Both the position numbers and the translations under genes were made by a program. Shown here one piece after another: positions 1-8,381 of a stretch of DNA of 64,000 nucleotides. Positions within the stretch are counted from its first letter, which is position 1. Each line of letters begins with the position of its first letter. The notes beneath the pieces were generated by a model, which made no database searches, was not told the DNA's origin, and was given only the letters and a program-made list of their open reading frames with translations. The stretch is from Phycisphaera sp. Lineage in GTDB: Bacteria > Planctomycetota > Phycisphaerae > Phycisphaerales > UBA1924. The stretch spans positions 496,001 through 560,000 of the forward strand of contig RHLH01000001.1 of assembly GCA_003712165.1 (NCBI GenBank), given 5' to 3'.

Positions 1-155
1 GCGGCGGCAATCAATTGAGACTTGTTCTCGGTGATACCTTCAAGCGAGAGCAGCACAAACACCCCAACCGACAGCGCGAGTCTCACCCCAACGAGGGCGT
101 TGGGTGTGTGGAGTTTGGCGCCCGAGGCTCTCGGGTTGGAATCGTTGGGCGTCAA
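1..155 (-). CDS. N-terminal fragment of an unrecognised membrane protein, cut by the window edge
   Basis: An open frame runs off the left edge on the minus strand; the in-frame stop upstream lies near position 230. No ATG is available. A TTG at 155 gives a start reading MTPNDSNPRASG, and a GTG at 86 gives MRLALSVGVFVLL. Either way a hydrophobic stretch (roughly residues 22-41 from the TTG: LVGVRLALSVGVFVLLSLEG) is followed by a polar stretch (ITENKSQLIAA), as in a signal anchor or signal peptide. It is divergent from nuoJ, with 229 bases between the starts in which I see nothing clear. The family cannot be told from about 50 residues, and the start codon is a guess. Confidence 0.45.
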   Translation of the reverse strand, partial: MTPNDSNPRASGAKLHTPNALVGVRLALSVGVFVLLSLEGITENKSQLIAA

Positions 156-384
156 GGCTCGATGGTATCGTCCAGAGAGCGCGATCGAGGCCAGATCGTC
201 GGTTGAAGGGTCTCTCGCCGGTTCCTATCCTCAGCACACTCGATCGGGCGGATGTCGCTCGGTCTGTTTTGAGGTTCGAGCACCTCCCGTCTTGGTGTGT
301 CCGGGTCGCGCTGATGCGAGGCCGGGCCGCGGTGGGGCGGGTCCGAGTCGCCCGGCGGGGGCGGCAGCAAGGGGCGCAGCGAGC

Positions 385-1377
385 GTGGAATCGGTGATCA
401 GCCCGATCATTCTTTATGCGATGATCGCACTCGGGGCCGTGGGCGTGCTGCTGGCGCTGCCCAGGGCCAAGGCAAGCTTCGCGCTCCCGGGCTTTCTGAT
501 CGGTGCAACCGCCGGCGGGATCGTGATTGCGGCTCTCGGCTCGAAGGCGCTTGCCGACGGCGGGAACCTGCCCAACATGTACTTCTACGTGTTCGGCTTT
601 GTCGCGCTCGCAGCGGCGCTGCGTGTCGTGACGCACCCGAAGCCCGTGTACTCGGCGCTCTACTTCATCCTGACGATTCTTGCGACCTGCGGCCTGTTCC
701 TAATCTTGTCCGCGGAGTTCATGGCGTTCGCGCTCGTGATCATCTACGCCGGCGCGATCCTCATCACGTACCTGTTTGTCATCATGCTCGCGACGCAGGC
801 ACCGACCGAAGAGATGGTCGAGAACCAGCCCGCGTTCGACCGCGTGGCGCGCGAGCCCGTACTCGCGACTGTCTCTGGCTTTCTGATGCTCGCCGTGCTC
901 TCGACGCTTCTGGCGCAGGGCGTGCCCACACTCAAGACGCCCCCGGCTCCCGAGTCCGACGCTCTGCTCGCTGAGCTCCCGCTCCGGATCGAGCGTTCGC
1001 TCCGCGAACGCAACACGCTCGGCGAAGAGGGCGGCATCCTGCCGACCGAGTCGCTCGCCCGCGAGGTGATGCAGGACGGCTCGGCGGGTCAATACATCAT
1101 CGATGTCGCAAACCGCACCGTGACGGTGCAGGTCGATGCCGAGGGCGGCGCCCGCCGGGTCGTGAGTTGGCCAGAAGATCTGGCGCTCACCAACACCGAG
1201 GGCGTCGGGTACGAACTGATCAAAGCGCACCCGGGCGCGATCGAGATCGCGGGCGTGATCCTGCTGATGGCGATGCTCGGCGCGGTTGTTCTGGCACGCA
1301 AGCAGATGCAGATCGACGAGGATGCCAAGCGTGCCCAGGCGCAGGGGCTTGCCGGTGGTGAAGGAGCCGCTTCATGA
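385..1377 (+). CDS. nuoJ: NADH-quinone oxidoreductase subunit J (complex I membrane arm), with a long extra-membrane insertion
   Basis: NuoJ is a small membrane subunit of respiratory complex I, next to the quinone end of the proton-pumping arm. The family core is clear: HPKPVYSALYFILT (about residues 82-95) and a helix reading FVALVIIYAGAILI-like sequence. The GTG at 385 was chosen because AAGGGG (369-374) sits 10 bases upstream; the open frame reaches further 5' but codes only low-complexity sequence there. At 330 residues it is longer than usual. About 100 hydrophilic residues (near 180-282) are inserted before the last helix (EIAGVILLMAMLGAVVLA). The stop overlaps the nuoK start by four bases (ATGA). 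Confidence 0.9.
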   Translation: MESVISPIILYAMIALGAVGVLLALPRAKASFALPGFLIGATAGGIVIAALGSKALADGGNLPNMYFYVFGFVALAAALRVVTHPKPVYSALYFILTILATCGLFLILSAEFMAFALVIIYAGAILITYLFVIMLATQAPTEEMVENQPAFDRVAREPVLATVSGFLMLAVLSTLLAQGVPTLKTPPAPESDALLAELPLRIERSLRERNTLGEEGGILPTESLAREVMQDGSAGQYIIDVANRTVTVQVDAEGGARRVVSWPEDLALTNTEGVGYELIKAHPGAIEIAGVILLMAMLGAVVLARKQMQIDEDAKRAQAQGLAGGEGAAS

Positions 1378-1721
1378 TCGCGACACTCGCACAGGCCGGC
1401 TTCCCCGAGGCGATGTCGGGTCTGACGCTGTATCACTACCTCTTCATCTCCGCGGTGATGTTCGTGCTGGGGCTCATCGGCTTCGTGACACGCCGGAACC
1501 TGATCGTGATGTTCCTCTGCACCGAGATGATGTTCCAGGCATCGGGCATCGCGCTGGTCGCGTTCAGCCGGTTCTACCTGGAGTACACGGGGCAGGTGTT
1601 CGTGATCTTCGTGCTCACGGTCGCTGCCGCAGAAGCGGCGATGGCGCTCGCGCTCGTTGTGCTGCTCTTTAGACGAAACGAATCGCTCGATGGCTCGGTC
1701 TGGTCGCTCCTCAAGGGATAA
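1374..1721 (+). CDS. nuoK: NADH-quinone oxidoreductase subunit K
   Basis: NuoK is a three-helix membrane subunit of complex I, related to MrpC, that carries conserved glutamates of the proton path. The 115-residue product has the expected size (about 100) and shows the family motif RRNLIVMFLCTEMMFQA, with the membrane glutamate in the second helix, and TGQVFVIFVLTVAAAEAA with a second glutamate in the third. The start overlaps the nuoJ stop (ATGA), so the two are probably translationally coupled. nuoL follows after 12 bases. The first 15 or so residues are an N-terminal extension before the first helix. Confidence 0.95.
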   Translation: MIATLAQAGFPEAMSGLTLYHYLFISAVMFVLGLIGFVTRRNLIVMFLCTEMMFQASGIALVAFSRFYLEYTGQVFVIFVLTVAAAEAAMALALVVLLFRRNESLDGSVWSLLKG

Positions 1722-1733
1722 CGGGGTTCCAAG

Positions 1734-3983
1734 TTGCTCGAATCGATGATGATCAGCCCACTCCTGGCAGCCGCGGACACGGCGGGTGTCGGCGTAGCGC
1801 CCGCGTGGGTGCTGGCGATCCCGTTCCTGCCGATGCTCGCGGTTGTGCTCACCACGCTCTGCGCCATCAGCAAGAACAAGACCAAGCTCCCGGCGTGGAT
1901 CACGGTTGGCTGTCTCGCCGGCAGCTTCGTGGTCACCATGCTCGCGTTCATGACGCTCTCGGGTGAGACGAACACCGTCACCGCCTGGCGATGGTTCGAT
2001 CTCTCATGGGGCGACGGGGTTGGCCAGCAGATGGTCGCCAATCTCGGGTTCTACATCGACAACCTCTCGCTGCTCTGGATGATGTTCGTCACGGGGCTTG
2101 CGACACTCATCGCAATCTACGCCAGCGAGTACATGGAGCACGACGTCGGCAAGGGCTACACGCGGTTCTTCTTCGCGTTCGCGCTCTTCGTCTTCAGCAT
2201 GCTCTGCCTCGTCATGGGCGACAACCTGCTCCTGCTCTACCTGGGCTGGGAGGGTGTGGGCCTCTGCTCGTACCTGCTGATCGGATACTTCTATAAGAAG
2301 CCCGAGGCGGTCGCAGCGGCGAAGAAGGCGTTCATCGTCAACCGGATCGGTGACCTCGGCCTCGCGATCGGTGTGATGCTGACTTTCGTGCACTTCGGCA
2401 CGCTCGAGTACGCGGAACTCTTCAACTCCGCACAGCTGCAGGGCTACATCGCAGCCGTGCAGGAAGGGCGCGCAGGCGACGTCCCGCTCATGGCGCAGCT
2501 GATCGCGGTCTTCCTCATGATCGGCGCGTTCGGCAAGAGCGCCCAGTTCCCGCTGTACGTCTGGCTGCCCGACGCGATGGAAGGCCCGACGCCCGTGTCC
2601 GCGCTCATCCACGCGGCGACGATGGTGACTGCGGGCCTCTACCTGATCGCCCGCATGCTCCCTGTGTTCCTCGTCAGCGAGTGGGCATTGCCCGTCGTTG
2701 CCTGGGTCGGCACGATCACTGCTCTGCTCGCCGCGACGATCGGCATGGCGCAGTTCGACATCAAACGCATCATGGCGTACTCGACCGTGTCCCAGCTCGG
2801 GTACATGTTCGCGGGTCTGGCGTTCCTCACCTCGACGGGCGGCGTCTTCCATGTCGTGACGCACGCGTTCTTCAAGGCGCTGCTCTTCCTCTGCTGCGGC
2901 GCCGTCATGCACGGCTTCGCGGGCCAACTCGACCTCCGCAAGCTCTCTGGACTCTGGCACATGAAGGGCTGGCGCATCGTGAGCGTTGGCATGCTGATCG
3001 GCTGCCTCAACCTCGCGGGTGTGCCGTTCACTGCGGGCTACTTCTCGAAGGACATGATCCTCGCAGAGGCGTTCGTGACGCCCGGCTACGGCTACAGCCT
3101 GCTCGGCTGGGTCCTGCTGCTCACGGCTGGCATGACTGCCTACTACACGTTCCGAGTTTTCTTCCGAGTCTTCACCGGACCCGTTCAGTTCGAGGCGGGC
3201 GACGAGCACCATGGCTCTGACGACCACGGTCAAGACGGGCACGCACACGAAGACCATGCACAGGGGCACTTCCACCCGCACGCACCGGGCATCCGGATCA
3301 ACGCTGTGCTTGCGACGCTTTCGGTGCTCGCGGTTCTCGCCGCGGGGCTTTACTTTGTTTCGCCCGACAAGCACGGCTGGGTCGGCGACATGCTTGAAGA
3401 ATCCACCGCGCACAACGTCTACACCGCGGACCACTCAGCCGCGGCGATGTTCGTCATCGATGGCGATACCCACGGCGCTCACGGTCACGACGATCATGGT
3501 CATGCAGACGACCACGCGGCGCACGGCGCTCACGGCGGATCGATCCTGGGCATGGATCCCCACAAGGTGATGTACTACGTCTCGGCGGTCTTCGGGCTGA
3601 CGGGCATCTTGATCGCCGCCTGGGCGCACGGACCGAAGGGCTTGGTCAGCGGGTTCATCGGCGGTCGCGTCGAGGCGGGCAAGTGCCGGATGGACGGCGT
3701 CGCCGCGAAGCTTGGGCCAATCCCGCGCTGGGCAGAGAACAAGTGGTACGTCGATGAGTTCTACCACTTCATCCTCGTCCGCCCGCTTCGTGTGTGCTCG
3801 CACATTTTCCACATGATCGACAAGCTGCTCGTTGACGGACTTGTGAATCTGTTCGGCTACCTGCCCAGGCTCCTGGGCCGAGGCGCCCAGCCCGGGCAGA
3901 GCGGCGTGCTCCACGGCTACGCCCTCTCGATGGCCGGGGGCGTGGGTGTGATCCTCTTCATCGTGGTAATGGTGACGCTGTAA
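1734..3983 (+). CDS. nuoL: NADH-quinone oxidoreductase subunit L, with histidine-rich loops
   Basis: NuoL is the distal antiporter-like proton-pumping subunit of complex I. Family signatures include LLLLYLGWEGVGLCSYLLIG, FIVNRIGDLG, the LPDAMEGPTPVSALIHAATMV stretch and DIKRIMAYSTVSQLGYM, with their membrane Lys, Glu and His residues. The length, 749 residues, is above the usual 610-660. The excess is two His/Asp-rich segments near residues 488-518 and 576-602 in the C-terminal half. The start could be TTG 1734 (ACGGGG seven bases upstream) or ATG 1746. The stop shares one base with the nuoM start. Identity is secure; only the N-terminus is uncertain. Confidence 0.95.
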   Translation: MLESMMISPLLAAADTAGVGVAPAWVLAIPFLPMLAVVLTTLCAISKNKTKLPAWITVGCLAGSFVVTMLAFMTLSGETNTVTAWRWFDLSWGDGVGQQMVANLGFYIDNLSLLWMMFVTGLATLIAIYASEYMEHDVGKGYTRFFFAFALFVFSMLCLVMGDNLLLLYLGWEGVGLCSYLLIGYFYKKPEAVAAAKKAFIVNRIGDLGLAIGVMLTFVHFGTLEYAELFNSAQLQGYIAAVQEGRAGDVPLMAQLIAVFLMIGAFGKSAQFPLYVWLPDAMEGPTPVSALIHAATMVTAGLYLIARMLPVFLVSEWALPVVAWVGTITALLAATIGMAQFDIKRIMAYSTVSQLGYMFAGLAFLTSTGGVFHVVTHAFFKALLFLCCGAVMHGFAGQLDLRKLSGLWHMKGWRIVSVGMLIGCLNLAGVPFTAGYFSKDMILAEAFVTPGYGYSLLGWVLLLTAGMTAYYTFRVFFRVFTGPVQFEAGDEHHGSDDHGQDGHAHEDHAQGHFHPHAPGIRINAVLATLSVLAVLAAGLYFVSPDKHGWVGDMLEESTAHNVYTADHSAAAMFVIDGDTHGAHGHDDHGHADDHAAHGAHGGSILGMDPHKVMYYVSAVFGLTGILIAAWAHGPKGLVSGFIGGRVEAGKCRMDGVAAKLGPIPRWAENKWYVDEFYHFILVRPLRVCSHIFHMIDKLLVDGLVNLFGYLPRLLGRGAQPGQSGVLHGYALSMAGGVGVILFIVVMVTL

Positions 3984-5659
3984 TGGTGCTGCTCCTGCTC
4001 ATCGTGCTGCCTCTGATCTGCGCGGGTTTGATCGTGTTCAACCCGCGTGAACAGGCGCGCTACATCGCTGCGGGCGGCTCGCTCGTGTCCGTGATTTTCG
4101 GCGTCGTCGCGCTCGGCGCGTTCGACTGGAACGCCAGCGGCACAGACCAGCTCAACGTCGCGATCCAGTGGGTCCCCTCGCTCGGGCTTGAGCTGGCACT
4201 CGGGACCGACTCGGTCTCGCTCCTGCTCATCGCACTGACCGTGCTGCTCGGACCGATCTGCGTGATCGGGTCGTTCACCGCGATCAAGGAGCACCAGAAA
4301 ACCTACTACGCGTGGCTGCTGATCCTGCAGTCGGCGATGGTCGGCGTCTTCTGTGCTCGTGACCTCGTCCTCTTCTACATCTGCTTTGAGTTCACGCTCA
4401 TCCCGATGTACATCCTCATCGCGATGTTCGGCTCTTCGAATCGGCGCAACGCCTCGACCAAGTTCTTCCTCTACACGTTCACGGGTTCCGTGATCGCCCT
4501 CGCCGGTTTCGCGTATGTCGCCTGGCAGCACGCACAGATGGCCGGTGCCTGGTCGTTCGAGCTCGCGGCACTCGGGGAGACCGCCCGCTCCTTGAACCTC
4601 CACCAGCAGAGCTGGGTCCTGCTCGCACTCATGGCGGGGTTTGCGGTCAAAGTGCCGCTCTTCCCTGTGCACACCTGGCTCCCGCTCGCACACACCGAAG
4701 CACCGACAGCGGGCTCGGTTATCCTGGCGGGTGTGCTGCTCAAGCTGGGCACTTACGGCTTGTACAAGTTTGTCCTGCCATTCGTGCCGGAAGCCGTGCT
4801 CGAGTACGCACCGCTCATCGCGATCCTCTCGATCATCGGTATCGTCTACGCGGGCCTGATCTGCTGGGTGCAGACGGACATCAAGAAGCTGGTCGCGTAC
4901 TCGTCGGTCAGCCACCTCGGCTTCTGTGTGTTGGGGCTGTTCGCCGTGAACTCTGTCGGTGTGACGGGCTCAGTGCTCTACATGCTCAATCACGGCCTCT
5001 CGACCGGCGCGCTCTTCCTCATGATCGGCATGATGTACGAGCGCTACCACACACGCTCGATGCGTGAGGTCGGGGGCCTGGGCTCAAAGATGCCCGTCTG
5101 GTCGTGCTTCATGGTCTTCTTTGTGATGGCTTCCGTGGGCCTGCCAGGCCTGAACGGGTTCATCAGCGAGATCATGTGCCTCGTCGGCACCTTCCAGTCG
5201 GCGCCGTGGACAGGCGAAGCCGGCGCGACGCCCGGTGGCACATTCGGCATGCTCGGACCCGTGTTCGCAGCGATCGCAGGAACGGGCATGATCGTTGCCG
5301 CGATGTACCTGCTCTACATGACCGGCAAGATTGTCTGGGGCTCGTACCGCGAGCCCGAGGGGCACCACGAGCACGAAGAATTGCCTACTGACCTGTCAGC
5401 GCGTGAGATCGGTGTGCTGATCCCCCTCGCGGCGGGCTGCCTGATCTTCGGCTTGTACCCCGCGCCGCTGATGAAGGCGATCGAAGAGCCTGTCAACGAC
5501 ACGATCGCGTATGTCGACGTGCTCAACACAGGCAACACAGGCCGGCACACCGAGTGGGTCCGTGTCGATGAAGCCAGCCACGACGCCGACCACGGCGGTC
5601 ACGAGACACACGACGATGCACACGACGACGATTCGCACGGCGACGGCGGGGGACACTGA
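3983..5659 (+). CDS. nuoM: NADH-quinone oxidoreductase subunit M, with a His/Asp-rich C-terminus
   Basis: NuoM is one of the three antiporter-like proton-pumping subunits of complex I. It shows FYICFEFTLIPMYILI (the conserved membrane Glu), VKVPLFPVHTWLPLAHTEAPTAGS with the conserved Lys and His, and DIKKLVAYSSVSHLGFC. The ATG overlaps the nuoL stop by one base (TAATG), so translation is probably coupled. The core ends near residue 500. It is followed by a soluble tail (about 530-558) dominated by His, Asp and Gly that is not part of the conserved core and echoes the loops of NuoL. nuoN starts two bases after the stop. Confidence 0.96.
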   Translation: MVLLLLIVLPLICAGLIVFNPREQARYIAAGGSLVSVIFGVVALGAFDWNASGTDQLNVAIQWVPSLGLELALGTDSVSLLLIALTVLLGPICVIGSFTAIKEHQKTYYAWLLILQSAMVGVFCARDLVLFYICFEFTLIPMYILIAMFGSSNRRNASTKFFLYTFTGSVIALAGFAYVAWQHAQMAGAWSFELAALGETARSLNLHQQSWVLLALMAGFAVKVPLFPVHTWLPLAHTEAPTAGSVILAGVLLKLGTYGLYKFVLPFVPEAVLEYAPLIAILSIIGIVYAGLICWVQTDIKKLVAYSSVSHLGFCVLGLFAVNSVGVTGSVLYMLNHGLSTGALFLMIGMMYERYHTRSMREVGGLGSKMPVWSCFMVFFVMASVGLPGLNGFISEIMCLVGTFQSAPWTGEAGATPGGTFGMLGPVFAAIAGTGMIVAAMYLLYMTGKIVWGSYREPEGHHEHEELPTDLSAREIGVLIPLAAGCLIFGLYPAPLMKAIEEPVNDTIAYVDVLNTGNTGRHTEWVRVDEASHDADHGGHETHDDAHDDDSHGDGGGH

Positions 5660-5661
5660 GC

Positions 5662-7290
5662 ATGGCTGAGAAACTCGCCTACCTGTGGCCCGAAGTCACG
5701 CTCTTTCTCGCGACCTGCGCAGTGATGGTCATCGGGCTCTCGCCCAGCGCCGCGGTGCGCAGGCTCTGCCCGCTGATCTCCGGACTCAGCCTCGCCGCGG
5801 CGGGGATCTTCGCGATCGGAACCACGCCCACGCTCGCCGATGGCGCCGAAGGGCTCATGCCAGGCATGCTCCCTTACGCGAAGGCGATCATCGCAGCGGT
5901 TGGCATTCTCATCGTGATGCTGCTGGCGGGCACGGTTGATCGTGGTGAGGAAGAAGAACTCGCAGCGGGCGTTCGCAAGTTCGACCCGCTCCGCCTGACC
6001 TCGGGCGAGTTCTATGCCTTCTTCCTGTTCAGTCTGACGGGTCTCATGCTGACCGCCAGCGCGGACAGCCTCATCTGGCTCTTCCTCGCGCTCGAGCTGA
6101 CGAGTCTGCCCACGTACGTGATGGTGACGATCAGCACAGCTCGCAGCCGCGCAAAGGAAGCGGGCGTCAAGTACTTCTTTCTCGGTGCGCTCGGCGCCGC
6201 GATCTTCCTGTACGGGTTTGCGCTCATCTACGGCGGGACGGGCAGCGTCCATCTCGGAGAGATCCACCACCAGATCACGCTCCAGATGGCCGGCGATGGC
6301 CTCAACGGCATCACGCTCGCCGGTCTGCTGATCTCGATCCTCGGCATCGGATTCAAAATCGCCGCGGTCCCTATGCACTACTACACCGCCGACGTCTACC
6401 AGGGTGCCGCGACACCGGTCACCGCGATGCTCGCGTTTGTGCCCAAGACCGCGGGCTTCCTCGCGCTCATCCTGCTCTGCTCGGCGATCGGCTGGCACTA
6501 CGGCGAGACCGGTCATGCGCTGCCCGACACCATCAGACTCCTGCTCTGGGTCATGGCAGTCCTGACCATGACGCTCGGCAACGTGCTCGCGATCCTGCAG
6601 ACATCCATGAAGCGGATGCTCGCGTACTCGTCGATCGCACACTCTGGCTACATGCTCGTGGGCATCATCGCCGGTCCCGGCGCGACGTTCACCGAGAGCG
6701 GCATCTCAGCGGTTCTCTTCTACCTGCTGACCTACGGCGTCATGAGCACCGGCGCGTTCGCGGTCATCGCATCGCTCGAGCGTACACACGCCGAGCGCAC
6801 GCAGACGGGCGAGCTCGCGTACGACGAAGCCGACAGCATCGAAGCCATCCGCGGTCTCGCTCGCGCCAAGCCTCTGCTCGGCTGGAGCATGGTGATCTGC
6901 GCCCTGAGCATGCTCGGCTTCCCGCTCACGGTCGGGTTCTTCGGCAAGCTGCCGCTGTTCACCTCGGGCATCGCCGCCGGTGAGCTCCCGCTTGTGATTG
7001 TCCTGGGCATCAACTCCGCGATCGCGGCGTTCTACTACCTGCGACTCGTCTCGTACCCGCTCTTCGACGAGGCAGGCGACGAAGCGGGCGGGTTCATCAC
7101 AACGCCCATGCGGACGCGCCCCGCGGTCGCTGCCATCGGCGCTGTCGGTGTGCTTGCGATGACCGTTTTCGCGGGCCCGCTGATGGGCCTCGCCCACGAC
7201 GCGGTTCAGCCCAAGCTACACGACTCGGATGCACCCATCGCAGACGAAGCCATGCCCACAGAAGAAGCCGAGCCCGTCGCGGCGAAGTAA
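5662..7290 (+). CDS. nuoN: NADH-quinone oxidoreductase subunit N
   Basis: NuoN is the third antiporter-like proton-pumping subunit of complex I, nearest the quinone site. Recognisable parts are LIWLFLALELTSLPTYVMV (conserved Glu), KYFFLGALGAAIFLYG, KIAAVPMHYYTADVYQGA (Lys and the helix-breaking region) and SMKRMLAYSSIAHSGYM. The length, 542 residues, is slightly above the usual 480-500, with the extra in an acidic C-terminal tail (about the last 25 residues). It is the last gene of the nuoJKLMN run; the next gene faces it from the minus strand 37 bases away. No clear terminator is visible between them. Confidence 0.95.
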   Translation: MAEKLAYLWPEVTLFLATCAVMVIGLSPSAAVRRLCPLISGLSLAAAGIFAIGTTPTLADGAEGLMPGMLPYAKAIIAAVGILIVMLLAGTVDRGEEEELAAGVRKFDPLRLTSGEFYAFFLFSLTGLMLTASADSLIWLFLALELTSLPTYVMVTISTARSRAKEAGVKYFFLGALGAAIFLYGFALIYGGTGSVHLGEIHHQITLQMAGDGLNGITLAGLLISILGIGFKIAAVPMHYYTADVYQGAATPVTAMLAFVPKTAGFLALILLCSAIGWHYGETGHALPDTIRLLLWVMAVLTMTLGNVLAILQTSMKRMLAYSSIAHSGYMLVGIIAGPGATFTESGISAVLFYLLTYGVMSTGAFAVIASLERTHAERTQTGELAYDEADSIEAIRGLARAKPLLGWSMVICALSMLGFPLTVGFFGKLPLFTSGIAAGELPLVIVLGINSAIAAFYYLRLVSYPLFDEAGDEAGGFITTPMRTRPAVAAIGAVGVLAMTVFAGPLMGLAHDAVQPKLHDSDAPIADEAMPTEEAEPVAAK

Positions 7291-7327
7291 ACAAACAACA
7301 TCTGACTTGTGCGTTGCAGGTGAGAGA

Positions 7328-8257
7328 CTACTCGTCTTCGTCGTCACCCTTGTCGTCGTCGTCATCGTCCCGGTCGCGCTTGGACTTCTTGTCCTTGCGC
7401 CGGTCGGTGAGACCCTGCCACTGAATCAGCAAGCCGGTCATCGAGACAACGAGCCAGATCGCAAGCCACTCGATTGGTACGCGCTCGAGGAGCGCTTTGC
7501 CTGGAAGATCGAGCGTCTGGCTCAGGAAGTAGAGCGCCGGGAGCCACATGCCAGCGCCGGCGAACGCGGTGACCAGCGCCGTGGTCTTCTTGGGTGCAAA
7601 GACGCCGAGCGCGAGGCCTGCGACGAAGCCAGCGAGGCCTGACGATGTGAGCAGCATCTGATCACCGCCGTCGAGCGGATCCCAGAACTCGGCTTTGAAG
7701 CCGTAGAAAAGATCGCTCACGAACTTGCTGGCTTCCTTCTCGCCAGATGCGATATCGATCGCGCCCTGCTCAATGTCTTCGCGGAGTTCGTCCTTCCACG
7801 AAGAGCTGTCCTCGTCGAGCGAGTTCTCGGGCTCGACAAGAGCCGACTCCGAGTCACGCGCTGCTTCATCTGCAGGGAGATCGCTCGTCTGGATGAAAAC
7901 CGAAGCACCAAGGAGCGCAAGCCCGCCGACCACCGACGCCGAGAGCACACCAACGGCAACTCGGAAGATCAGGATCGCGGCCAGGGCGCCGAGCGTGCCT
8001 CCGACTGCGGCTCCGGCTATTTCGCCGGACAGACCGAACATCGAGTCGATCCCGAGACCCGGTACAACGGCCTGACCAAGGAAGCCGCCCGCGAGGGCAC
8101 CGATCACTGCGAATGAGGGCTTGAGTACTCGCCGGCCAGAAACCCAGAGCAGCACACCGGTCACCAAAAGCGCAATCAGACCAGCGTGACCCCAGAGCGG
8201 GTGCTCCTGGATCGCGGCGACGATCTGATTAACCTGTTCCAGTGTGTTCGAGTCCAT
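7328..8257 (-). CDS. Multi-pass membrane protein of unknown function, resembling the DUF4203/TMEM198 type
   Basis: The 309-residue product has glycine-rich hydrophobic helices: HAGLIALLVTGVLLWVSG, PSFAVIGALAGGFLGQAVV, IAGAAVGGTLGALAAILIF and VLSASVVGGLALLGASVFI. After an acidic soluble loop (about residues 125-185) come further helices, including SGLAGFVAGLALGVFAP. The gly-rich pattern recalls DUF4203/TMEM198 proteins, but I assign this only tentatively. The C-terminus is a striking charged tail (residues about 285-309): first Lys/Arg, then a run of Asp and Glu. It starts at an ATG divergent from pheA and converges on nuoN. No function can be given. Confidence 0.8.
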   Translation of the reverse strand: MDSNTLEQVNQIVAAIQEHPLWGHAGLIALLVTGVLLWVSGRRVLKPSFAVIGALAGGFLGQAVVPGLGIDSMFGLSGEIAGAAVGGTLGALAAILIFRVAVGVLSASVVGGLALLGASVFIQTSDLPADEAARDSESALVEPENSLDEDSSSWKDELREDIEQGAIDIASGEKEASKFVSDLFYGFKAEFWDPLDGGDQMLLTSSGLAGFVAGLALGVFAPKKTTALVTAFAGAGMWLPALYFLSQTLDLPGKALLERVPIEWLAIWLVVSMTGLLIQWQGLTDRRKDKKSKRDRDDDDDDKGDDEDE

Positions 8258-8381
8258 TGACGCTCCGAGCCAAGTTTACGTCTGTTTGGCCTCTCTTCCT
8301 TCGGAATTACGAACCCCTCATGTCAGCCGGGCTTGATCGAAAGGCTCGAATCGTCGATAACTCCGCATCCAGAGGGCTTTG

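Noticed and set aside
2004..3434. Long minus-strand open frame opposite nuoL
   Set aside because: Composition is a charged His/Arg/Glu shadow of a GC-rich coding strand; no family motif, no ribosome site, and nuoL is certain.
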